This document shows, in pieces, positions 9,676-20,568 of a stretch of DNA of 64,000 nt. The number at the start of each line of letters is the position of its first letter. Position 1 is the stretch's first letter. The stretch covers positions 124,001 to 188,000 of the forward strand of contig CAJQUN010000478.1 of assembly GCA_907163345.1 (NCBI GenBank), written 5' to 3'. Source of the stretch: Haberlea rhodopensis. Its lineage: Eukaryota > Streptophyta > Magnoliopsida > Lamiales > Gesneriaceae. A model generated the notes under the pieces. The model had not been told where the DNA came from. It searched no databases and was given only the letters and a program-made list of their open reading frames with translations. The translations under genes were made by a program, and so were the position numbers.

Positions 9676-11437
9676 GTGTACAAGGCTCATATCGGATTTA
9701 TGTGGTTAAATAGTTTAATCATATTAAATTAATATTGCATGCTATTTAAAACTGTATGAACATATATGATATGTTAATATTTAGTTTGTGAAATTATCAT
9801 GATATTATATTTGATATAATTGATGTTTGATGTATACGATATACGAAGTGAATAATCAAATAAATTGATCAATGTTTCGGCCACCCCCTAGCAAATTGAC
9901 CCACGTCTTAGCCACATGAGGGCTAGGGTTTTCGAACCCTTGGCTCGAGATGGCCTAGTCGTTGTGGCTCATGTTCTTGCATGGAGGTTTCGAGACGTGG
10001 ATGAGTTTTGAACTCTTTGGCTCGATAATGGTCACGCATGCATGGATAAGTGGCTTCACCACATGAGAGCTATGGTTTTTGAACCCTTGGCTCGAGATGG
10101 TTGAGCCAACCCCGTGCATGGCCTGATCGTGACTCGTGGCTAACAAATTCCATTGTTTCAATCAAGATGGCTCGAAGAAAATAAAATCAATGAGCAAGGC
10201 GGCTAGGGTTAGACCCTAGCGCCGCCGCCGCTCGGTCATGGTTCGGCCATTGGCTAGGGTTTCGAACCCTAGGCCCATAATTGGTCCAGCCGTGTGTTTG
10301 GTTGGTTCGAACCATGGTGGTTCGTGGCTTAGTCGCTTAAGTTCGTGGCATGTGATGTCCCGAGCGTACGATAATTTTTCGAAAATTATTTTACAGTTTT
10401 AATTAGAATTAAAATTTAAATTGTTTAGAATTTAATTAATTAAATGTTAAAGCATGTTTTATGTGTTGTTTGAGCATGGTGCATGGTTATAGCCCTTTTG
10501 ACCTATTAGATAGGATTTGTGGATGTTAGTAATTTATAATACGACCTGCGTGTCGTGCCTTCTCTATTTTATTCTAAATGTAATCCCTCCCCTATGTTCC
10601 CCTCGAATGTGAATCGAGGAATTCTATATCTTGTAAATAGTGTAGTTTATTTTGTTGATGGTGATCAATGAAGATGGAGCATCGTGCCGGGATGAGGAGG
10701 TCATTCACAAATTGGAGCCAAAGGAAGGTGCTTGTGAAGTTACCTTAGGTTGACTCTTAGGATTTTCTCATTGGCTTGAGAAAATCCCTAGTAGGGGCTA
10801 TAACCATGTCACGTTTAATTATGTATGTTGATGCATGATTTATCTTATGTTTTAGATTGATAATTGTATTTCACATATATGTAGATATGTATACAACTAT
10901 ATGTAGTGGACATATTTTAAATTATCAAACTAATCATGAGATCAATAAATCCCTCTAAAACATTAAGTTTTAGATGCCTTCCAAAATTAAAAGTACTCGT
11001 AAAAAACTTTGATTGTACATGTGTGGGTTTGCCAAAGCAAAGCACCGTGGCAATCTTAGTAAGGCGCGAAAGGATAAAAGTGATATCCGTTATACTTTAA
11101 ATTGGGTACGACTTAACTAGGTTATCTCAATAGGATTGGGAACCTAGAGGCATGGGTTGGATAATAATTCATTTGATGAATTGAACAAAGCGTTGTTCGT
11201 CCAACTATCCAAGAATTACATGTGATGTAATTGACAAAGTGTTGTCTACCTAAATAACCGAGTCTTGGGCGATTAGCCAAAGCTAACTCAAGATTAGGCG
11301 AAATATGGATCTTGGCCCACTAAAGGTTTCGAAGGTTGATATTTTTTAAACAAAATAGTGGGAGTATCATTTAATATAAGACCATATTAAATGAGTAAAT
11401 CATAGACTTATTTTGCATATTTATATTGTAGATATCC
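9676..11437 (+). other. Long copia leader with internal repeats, no gene
   Basis: This is a 1.76 kb untranslated leader between PBS and gag. Around 9880-10340 it contains several imperfect copies of a phrase with gctagggttt, cgaaccc and ggctcgagatgg. The rest is unique and without long frames. The leader is long for a copia element and may hold packaging or dimerisation signals, which cannot be told from sequence alone. Confidence 0.65.
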
Positions 11438-14400
11438 ATGGCAACTAACAATACAACAAGCACATTATAACTGCGATCGGTCCTTGAGAAGGACAAATTA
11501 AATGGGACAAACTTCCTAGACTGGTATAGGAATCTGAGGATAGTCCTCAAGCAAGAAAAGAAACAATATTTCCTAGAGGAACCCTTACCTGTTGAGGAAC
11601 CTCCCCTGACGGCTACGAGAGCCGATAAGGATGCTTACAAGAAGCATCAGAATGACGCACTTGATGTTGGCTGCCTTATGCTTGCCACCATGAACTCTGA
11701 GCTTCAGAAGCAACATGAGGAAATGGAGGCGTTCGATATGATCGAACACTTAAAGCAATTGTACCAACAGCAAGCTAGACAATAGAGGTATGACGTCTCT
11801 AAAGCGTTGTTCCAGTGCAGGATGGTAGAGGGAAGCCTAGTTGGAACTCATGTGCTCAAGATGATTGGGTACATTGAGAATCTGGAGAAGCTGGGTTTTC
11901 CATTGGACCAAGAGTTGGCCACTGATGTGATCTTGCAATCGTTGCCTGAGAGCTTCAGTCAATTTGTAGTAAATTACAATATGACTGACATGGAAAAGAC
12001 TCTACCACAATTGCTTGGTATGTTGAGAACATATGAAGCAAATACAAAGAAGACTAAGACCACAAATGTTCTTATTGTGAATAAGGGCAAAAGAAAGGCC
12101 AAAGCTAAAGGCAATAAGAAAGCAAAGAAGATCTTTGTTAAATCTAAGCCAAAGTCTTATGCACTGAAGCCAAAGGGAGGGATAGCAAAGGAAGGGAACT
12201 GTTTCCATTGCGGTGAGACCGGCCATTGGAAAAGAAACTGCAAAGTATATCTGGAGGATCTAAAGAAAGGAAGTGTGACTTCCACTTCAGGTATTTTTGT
12301 TATAGAAGTCAATTTATCTACTTCTTCATCATGGGTATTAGATACTGGATGTGGATCTCACATTTGTGTAAATGTGCAGGACCTCAAAAAGAGTAGATTG
12401 TTGGCGAAAGGCGAAGTTGATCTCCTAGTTGGAAATGGATCAAGAGTTGCTGCATTAGCTATAGGAGATTATTATTTATCTTTGCCTTTTGGTTTATCGT
12501 TGATTTTAAAAGACTGTTATTTTGTGCCATCCATTACCAAAAACATAATTTCTATTTCTTGTTTAGACAAGTGTGGGTTTTCATTTATGATAAAGGACAT
12601 CTGTTGTTCTATTTATTTAAATGATATGTTTTATGCTAGTGCACAAATGGTGAATGGTTTTTATTTATTAAATCTTGATATGCCTATCTATAACATAAAT
12701 ACTAAAAGGATTAAAAATAATGATTGTAATCCGACTTATCTCTGGCATTGTCGCTTGGGCCACATAAACGAGAACCGCATATCTAAACTTCATAAGGATG
12801 GAGTATTAGATTCATTTGATTTTGAATCATATGAAACATGCGAATCTTGTTTAATGGGCAAGATGACTAAAGCCCCTTTCAAGGGACATGTTGAAAGGGC
12901 AAATGTTTTATTGGGACTAATACATAGTGATGTATGTGGACCAATAAGTACACAAGCTAGAGGTGGTTTTCAATACTTCGTTACATTTACTGATGACCTC
13001 AGTAGATATGGGTATTGTACCTAATGTAGCATAAGCATGAAACCTTTGAAAAGTTCAAAGATTTCAAGAATGAAGTACAAAACCAACTTGGCAAAAGTAT
13101 CAAAATCCTTCGATCAGATCGAGTAGGTGAATACTTAAGCCAAGAGTTTCATGACTATCTAAAGGAGTGTGGGATAGTCCCACAACTCACTCCTCCGTAT
13201 ACTCCACAATGGAATGGTGTACCCGAGAGGAGAAATCGAACCTTGTTAGACATGGTTAGATCAATGATGAGTTATGCAGATCTTCCGATATCATTTTGGG
13301 GACACGCTCTAGAAACAGCGATTTTCTTACTGAACCGTGTTCCATCTAAATCAGTGGAAAAGACACCATATGAGATATGGATTGGGAAGCGTCCTAGTAT
13401 GTCTTTTATGAAGATTTGGGGTTGTGAGGCTTTCGTTAGACGTCACGCCACTAACAAACTTGGGCCCAAATCTGATAAGTGTTTATTTGTGGGGTATCCT
13501 AAGGAAACGAAAGGATACTATTTCTATTATCCCACCGAGAACAAAGTAGTTGTTGCTCGGACTGGTATATTTCTTGAAAGAGAATTTATTTCTAGAAAAA
13601 CCAGTGGGAGAAAAATAGAACTTAGTGAAGTTCAACCACAAGAAAACACTGAGCCTGAGATTGAGATGGAAACAGAGCAGGCACCGCAAGCTGTTGTGGA
13701 AGAAATACCTGCTCAAGAGACACAAGCCCAGCGTAGGACTGTAAGAGAACACCGGGAGCCACAGAGATATGGATTTCTTGTGACTCAACAATGTGACTTA
13801 CTACTTATTGATGAGGATGAGCCGTCATCTTATCAACAAGCTATAATGGGCACTGATTCTGAGAAATGGCAAGAGGCCATGAAATCTGAGATGGAATCCA
13901 TGTATGAAAACCAAGTATGGACTTTGGTTGATCCACCTGAAGGGGTACGACCCATAGGGTGCAAATGGATTTTCAAGAAAAAGACCGATATGGATGGTAA
14001 TGTACAAACCTATAAAGGTCGGCTGGTTGCAAAAGGATTCAAACAAATTCATGGTATTGACTATGATGAAACCTTTTCACCAGTGGCCATGGTTAAATCC
14101 ATAAGGATCTTACTTGCAATAGCTGCATTTCATGATTATGAAATCTGGCAGATGGATGTCAAAACAGCTTTCCTTAATGGAAATCTGCTCGAGGATGTGT
14201 ACATGACACAGCCCGAGGGTTTTGTCGATCCATTTATGGATTGAAGCAAGCTTCTCGGAGTTGGAATCTTCGTTTTGATGATGCAATCAAAGAGTTTGGT
14301 TTCATCAAAAACATAAATGAACCTTGTGTCTATAAGAAGGTCAGTGGGAGCATAATCATTTTCCTAGTGTTGTATGTAGATGACATACTTCTCATTGGGA

Positions 14401-15362
14401 ATGATATCCCTGCCTTACAATCTGTAAAGATTTGGCTAGGGAACTGCTTTTCGATGAAAGACTTGGGAGAAGCCACCTATGTATTAGGAATCAAGATCTA
14501 TAGAGATAGATCGAGAAGGCTTCACGGCCTAAGTCAAAGTACATACATAGATAAAGTGCTTAAAAGGTTTAGCATGCAAGAATCAAAGAAAGGATTCGTG
14601 CCTATGACACATGGTATTTATCTCTCGAAGGAACAATGTCCTTCAACACCAGATGAGAGACAACGCATGAGTAAGATTCCATATGCGTCAGCTATTGGAT
14701 CTATCATGTATGCCATGATATGTACTCGTCCCGATGTATCGTATGCTTTGAGCATGACGAGCAGATATCAAGTTGATCCAGGTGAATGTCACTGGATTGC
14801 TGTCAAGAATATCCTGAAGTACTTGAGAAGAACTAAGGATACATTCTTGATTTATGGAGGTCAGGAAGAGCTCAATGTAATGGGTTACACTGATGCAAGC
14901 TTCCAAACTGACAAAGGTGATTTTCGATCGCAATCTGGATATGTGTATTGCCTAAATGGAGGTGCTGTGAGATGGAAGAGTTCAAAGCAAGAAACAGTAG
15001 CCGATTCTACAACGGAAGCTGAGTATATTGCTGCCTCAGATGCAGCAAAGGAAGCTGTTTGGATTAGGAAGTTCGTTTCTGAACTTGGAGTGGTGCCTAG
15101 CATTAAAGATCCGATAGAACTCTATTGTGACAACAATGGAGCGATCGCATTGGCTAAGGAACCTAGATCTCACCAAAGATCCAAGCACATACTTAGGCGT
15201 TTCCATTTCATTTGAGAAATCGTTGAAAGGGGAGATGTTAAAATATGCAAAGTACCAACAGATGATAACGTATCTGACCCATTGACGAAGCCACTGTCAC
15301 AGCAGAAGCATGATCGTCATACTAGATCTCTAGGCATTAGGTATATGTCTGAGTGGTCTTAG
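11438..15362 (+). pseudogene. Ty1/copia gag-pol polyprotein, degenerate
   Basis: The frame opens at ATG 11438 with a copia gag (LEKDKLNGTNFLDWY) and has stops at 11468 and 11783. A CCHC zinc knuckle follows (CFHCGETGHWKRNC, about 12201-12242), then the protease motif LDTGCGSH (about 12340), the GAG-pre-integrase region (LWHCRLGHINENRI), and integrase (first Asp in HSDVCGP, second in RSDRVGEYL, Glu in VPERRNRTL). A one-base frameshift lies near 13015. Reverse transcriptase follows (KGRLVAKGFKQ; catalytic YVDDIL at about 14380), interrupted near 14230 by a deletion of about ten codons and a frame change. RNase H (YTDASF, EAEYIAASDA) has a stop at 15213. The polyprotein would make, copy and integrate the element's cDNA in cytoplasmic particles. 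With at least five lesions it is inactive. The start was chosen because the gag homology begins right after it. Confidence 0.92.
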
Positions 15363-15377
15363 TGCAAGTGGGATATT
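15363..15377 (+). promoter_or_regulatory. Copia polypurine tract region
   Basis: The purine-rich gcaagtgggata lies just before the TG of the 3' LTR and directly after the pol stop, where plus-strand synthesis is primed. The tract is short and contains T, as is common in copia elements. Confidence 0.65.
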
Positions 15378-16882
15378 TGTTGGGATATGCCCTAAGACAA
15401 GTCATTAGATGATTGTTTTGACATACAATGTTTATGATTTTATGAATGGCAATTCATTATTATATATTATTCGTTTAACTATGCAATGTGAATTAATATA
15501 TATGTTAATGTCCTTAGAATAATATTGTATTATTCTTAAAGATGTCCCTAGTCAAGTATTATCATGAATAGGGATAATGATAATACGTAGAGACTATTAT
15601 GTATTGATTGATGAATTGTTCATTGATATGAGATATCAATCAACACATGGGTACATGTTAGAGAACGATGTACTGGACAGACCCACCATGAGAATGCAAC
15701 ATGGATAGTTATATGATTGTCATATGCAATTCTCATAGTGATAATAATGTATGTAATCCTTACGACTTGTGATCATCAGAGATCCCAACATAAGGAGTTA
15801 TGTATCTTGATATTGTCAAACGTTACCCGTAACAGGGTAAACTATAAAGGCGACTATTGGATACACTGCGAATTATGTAGAGGGATGTTGACTGATCGAG
15901 ATAGGATTTGTCCTTCCTATATAACAGGAGAATTGTTTGGCCCTTGATCAAGTAAGAACTAAAATGCATGGCCATACTCGAATAAGTCGATATGAGATAT
16001 CGAGCTTATTCGTTTATTCTAGTTCTACTTGGGGATCAAGAAATAAAGATTGAATATTACGAGTATGACTATTCAATGACTCGTGTTCAATCTAAACACA
16101 TGGACAAAGGGATTAAGTTACATGGTTAATATTATCACAAGTTCTAAAGGTTATGTCGAGTCATTGACATTCTTGTAATTTGGGTAGCATTGATGTGTTG
16201 CTAGATACCGCTCAATGCTTGCGACATAAAATGAGATTTTATGTCACTGCCAACATTACAAGATCCTATCGGGTCGCACAAAAGATTAAATCGATAAGGG
16301 AAATAAAATTCATTAGATGAATTAATTAATTAAGAAGAGTCTTAATTAAAAGATTATAAGCATTTAATTAAATCATGGGTTTGGGCCCATGAGGCTTTAA
16401 GAAAGCCTTAAACCTTAATTAAATCTTATAATATAAATACAAGGTTATGTTTTATTATTAAGAAGACAATTCATATTATACTAACCTAGACTTAGAAGCT
16501 CACGGCCGCCTCCTTCACGTGACAAGGAGCTCTCGGTTTCTTCCTTGATAGCCGAAGAGAAACTTGTTGAATTGAGGCGATCGTTCGATTTAGAATCGAG
16601 TGTGCTTCTTGTTCCGGTTTAAGAACGAGTCTAGCAACTTGTTCTTAAACTATCCCTTCCCGATTTGATCGTGTGGATACCGTAGAGGCAAAACTCGCTA
16701 AGTTTTGCTAGTGGCTCGAAGGACTCGTTCGACGTGGTGCTGCTTCATGGAATCTGCTCAAACACGCTACAAGGGTGAGACCTTTGATTCCTTTATCCGA
16801 TATGAATCCCTATGTATAGATCCGGTGTCTAGTAATCCAATTTTAAATTCCGCTGCGTTGTATGCTTTATGGATGACTTATA
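15378..16882 (+). repeat. Copia 3' LTR, full length (about 1.5 kb)
   Basis: It starts TGTTGGGATATG like the 5' LTR and ends ...gacttat(a) directly before the aaaag duplication. The last 13 bases differ from the 5' LTR end at about four positions, so the exact last base is uncertain by one or two. It contains the 979-bp segment lost from the 5' LTR. Confidence 0.85.
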
Positions 16883-17530
16883 AAAAGTACATCTTGAATG
16901 GCTTTGATGATGCACTACACAATGTGTATTGTTAAGTCCGAACCGCAAAAGAATTGTGGAACATGCTTGAAATAAATATAAGGCTAAAGATATTGGCCTT
17001 AAGATGTGCATAGTGGGGTGCTTCTTGGATTTCAAAATGGTAGATTCGAAATCCGTAGTGAATCAAGTGCAAGAACTTTAAGTACTCTTCCACGAGATTC
17101 ATGCGGAAGGAATGAGCCTAAGCGAGTCCTTCCAAGTTGCTGTAATTATTGAGAAACTTCATCCGTTGTGGAAAGAATTCAAGAACTATCTAAAACACAA
17201 GACAAATGAAATGTGACTTGAGGACTTGATTGTTCGATAAAGGATTGAAGAGGATAATCGCAAGTCAGAAATCGACATGAACAAAAGTGTGCAAGAGCCA
17301 ATGTTGCGGAATCAAGTGATCATGGAAAGAAGAGAAAGAACCTTGATGGCCAACAACAGACGAACTTTAAAATGTTCAAGGGAAATTGCTCCATATGTGG
17401 GAAACCGGACCACAAAGCAAAAGATTGTCGTGACAAGATAGACAATAAGAAGAAAGCTAAGGATCAGATCAACGTAACTGAATATCACAAGATGTCAGAC
17501 GATTTCTCTGATGTAATTCTTACCGCTTGA
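16883..17530 (+). pseudogene. Ty1/copia gag, 3' fragment of the older host element
   Basis: After the TSD the older gag continues YILNGFDDALHNVY, then AKELWNMLE, GMSLSESFQV, KLHPLWKEFKNYL and a CCHC zinc knuckle CSICGKPDHKAKDC (about 17391-17432), with several stops and frame changes. Similarity fades after TEYHKMSDDFSDV. No protease or pol of this element follows, so it is truncated as well as interrupted. Confidence 0.8.
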
Positions 17531-18709
17531 AGTCTTGTATTCGACATAGTTGTACTCACCATAAAAGGGAGTTATTCAAAATAAATGTAATGATGGTTAC
17601 TCGTCGAGTGAAAGCAATAAAGTTTATCATTATAGTTATTTGATTGAGTCTTATGATTAATGTTAGGATGGGACAGGAGTGTTTAGAGAGGGGGGGGGGG
17701 GGGGGGGGTGAATGAACACTCCTCCAAAAATTAACTCTTAATTTCACTCATGTTAGTAAATGAAATCTGTTTCTTAACCAGTACTTAAGCAGAACAGACC
17801 ACTGAAATGAAAGTGCGGAAACGGTCTGTTCGTAGCCAGTAAGAATGGTTGATGGCTATGAAATGCAAGGTAGTACGAAATGTATGTAGACAAGATTTGT
17901 TTCTGGAAGTTCGAAGGCAAATACGTCTCCCCTTCTTCCAATCAAGGAAGATTCACTAGAAGACCTTGAGTAATACAACTTTTTGTACAACCCCGCCCAC
18001 TACTAGACTGAAACTCCTAGTCTCTCAATCTGTTCAGACACAATCCGTCTGACAGTTACAATCAAATCTCACTCTTCTATCTTAGCACAAATACAAAAGA
18101 TAGAGTGAATTACTCTAAGTACAAATGGTCCTTTAGATGATCAAATAATTACAATAAGACGTGCTATAAGAACTTCGAGCAGATTGGCAAGATAATCTTT
18201 CAGTGATGGTTATGCTCAAGAATGAATGTTTCAACTTGTAAGCGTGTGTTATTTAGTCTTTTGATCAATAACTACTCTGCTGAGCATCTAAGTTGCATCC
18301 TAATATAGTCGTTTATACTAACGACAATATTTCCTTTTCTGTGCAACTCTTCACTTTGGTCAACTTCAGAGCAGACTGCATATTGTCGTTTTAAACTTCC
18401 TCTGTTCTGTTCTATCGGCGCTTGTCACAAAAGATCTGCTTTGTCTCTTTACCATTTTAAGGTAACTTCAGTCTCCGGTCTATTTCAACATTAATTGCAG
18501 CATTAAATACTTCAATAAATAGCCGTCATGTAGTTCGGACTGGTAGACAATGTTAACATCTGTACTAAGTTCTGATCTGTTCTGCATCGATTTGGTTGAC
18601 TCTAGTCAAGTTTAACTGGGAGATTTCTACTAGTTTTATAAAGACTCTTAGTTAAGATGTAAAAACGATCTGAAAGATAAAATAAAGTTCGTATGCATCA
18701 CTCGATTAT
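17531..18709. other. Unclassified repeat-like sequence with a 19-bp G run
   Basis: No supported gene. 17690-17708 is an uninterrupted run of 19 G followed by tgaatgaacactcc, a pattern often seen at the edge of dispersed plant repeats. The remainder up to 18709 is unique-looking and is the left part of the target into which the LARD-like element inserted. The same target resumes at 29712. Confidence 0.45.
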
Positions 18710-19761
18710 TGTAAGACCCCAACCCCTAAACTCGTCATTAGTTCATTTATGACGTCGTAGGTGTATAAATTTTTCATTTTCTTTTCATTATTTAAAAAGA
18801 ATCATTTCATGTTTCCCATAATCTCATGACATAAATAATGTTCAACATTATATGATCATCTCTACCAACAAATAGACTCAAAGATTTCGCCCATTACCAT
18901 CCCCATTACACCACTTTTATATTGTGGGTTTTTATAGAAATTTGGGCAGAGTCTCCCCATAAACTGAGCTATCCGGGGATTAAAACACATCACTAGTAAT
19001 AACTCCCAACTAGGGACAAACACAATATTAAAACATAATACTAACACTAAGTAAATTCTCAGCCAGGGAAAAACACCACACTAATAAGACATCAAAAGTG
19101 GGTTTCAACACCCTTATACAGTCCATATACAGACACAAGTGCTCACAGAAGAGCAACGAATACAAATACCAATCCTGATGCATAAATAACATATACCATC
19201 AGCTCGATCTCGTACTATGCTTCTGGAATCATTATCCAACAAGGTTCGAGCCTATCACCCCAAAACAACATCGTACCTGTTGTACCTGTTTCAACAGAAA
19301 CAGCCCCCACACGGGTGAGCATACCTTGTGTAGGGTCTTCCTACCTTAACATCATAATATACACGTATTATGGACTAAACATGCATTCATAACCTCTTAA
19401 GGGTTCCGATTGTAGCTTTGGGCTAAGAAGATTACAGGCCAAAATAAAATTTCAAAAGCTAATTAATTACATTCTCAATAATGAATGTTAAGGCTATAGA
19501 TTTACACTACTCCTAGAGTAGAGACTATCAAAATCATGTATCCTATATTCATCTTGCTCCTTTTAGCTCACTGCCTCAACCCGACCCGCCCTTCAGTCCA
19601 AAAGTGTACCTACAGGGACAACCCATCATGAGCATGTACATCATTACTTAACATCATAAGGTAATGACATATAAATAAATGCATGAAAATAATCGTAACA
19701 TATACTTCCTGGTTAATCGTATTAACACACTTAGTTGTCCCTGTTTCATAGTCATGCATAT

Positions 19762-19990
19762 GGGCATCTTACCCTATCGTATGTCATCTTACAATATCAT
19801 AAACGTCGTGGCATCTTACCACGTGGGCATCTTACCCTATCGTATGGCATCTTACCATATCATAACATCGTGTGGCATCTTACCACGTGGGCATCTTACC
19901 CTATCGTATGGCATCTTACCATATCATAACATCGTGTGGTATCTTACCACGTGGGCATCTTACCCTATCATATGGCATCTTACCATATCA
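19762..19990. repeat. Minisatellite, about 63 bp unit, 3-4 copies
   Basis: Repeats of a unit with gggcatcttaccctatcg, tatggcatcttacc, atatcataacatcg and tgtggcatcttaccacgt. Inside each unit the word gcatcttacc recurs about every 20 bp. Other LTRs here also carry a minisatellite at a comparable position next to their palindrome cluster. Confidence 0.88.
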
Positions 19991-20330
19991 TACATCGTAC
20001 CATTATATAAACATCATATAAACATCATCATTTCATAGACATTATCATAAACTTACTTATCATCATCATCATCATAAACATCGTAACTACTTATACAATT
20101 ATTGCGTAGTCATAGTATAAGAATGTGTTACCGTCCGATGCCCGTACGTTTCTTACGTACCTTAATTCCCAAAAGTGGAGGAATTGGAGAGCTTTATCTC
20201 CTTGATGTTGTGGGTACCTGGGATGGTTCTACACAACCATACAAATCAATATTAGAAGCTAAATAATAGCCCAATACCAAAAATTCCATCAATTATGCCA
20301 AGAAAATAAATTTCAGCAAAATCGCTCTAC

Positions 20331-20568
20331 CGATCGATCGGTCACCCTTACCGATCGATCGGCAACTGTTCACAATTTCAATTTAAGCTACGGCCTTTCA
20401 CCGATCGATCGGTCCAAGATACCGATCGATCGTTAGCCATCCACTGATCGATCGGTCACTTTCACCGATCGATCGGTAAGTAAAGAAATTTCACCCCTCG
20501 CTACGCACTTGCACCGATCGATCGTTGCCCTGCTACCGATCGATCGTTGCCCTGCTACCGATCGATCG
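20331..20568. repeat. CGATCGATCG palindrome cluster A, nine copies
   Basis: Copies start at 20331, 20352, 20402, 20423, 20445 (first base T), 20466, 20515, 20537 and 20559. Most are extended to ACCGATCGATCGGT. Start-to-start distances are 21, 50, 21, 22, 21, 49, 22 and 22 bp. The cluster lies mid-LTR in the solo element. Confidence 0.97.

Larger units (their letters stand above)
9134..16882 (+). mobile_element. Complete but decayed Ty1/copia LTR retrotransposon, TSD aaaag
   Basis: The element has a 5' LTR (9134-9661), an initiator-Met-type PBS, a 1.76 kb leader, gag-pol in the copia order protease, integrase, reverse transcriptase, RNase H, a PPT-like tract and a 3' LTR (15378-16882). The 5-bp duplication aaaag is at 9129-9133 and 16883-16887, and it interrupts an older copia gag whose reading resumes across the site. 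The two LTRs differ by a 979-bp deletion in the 5' copy. In their shared parts they differ at roughly 2 percent by eye. The same LTR family is present on the minus strand as the solo LTR at 30303-47699. Confidence 0.92.
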
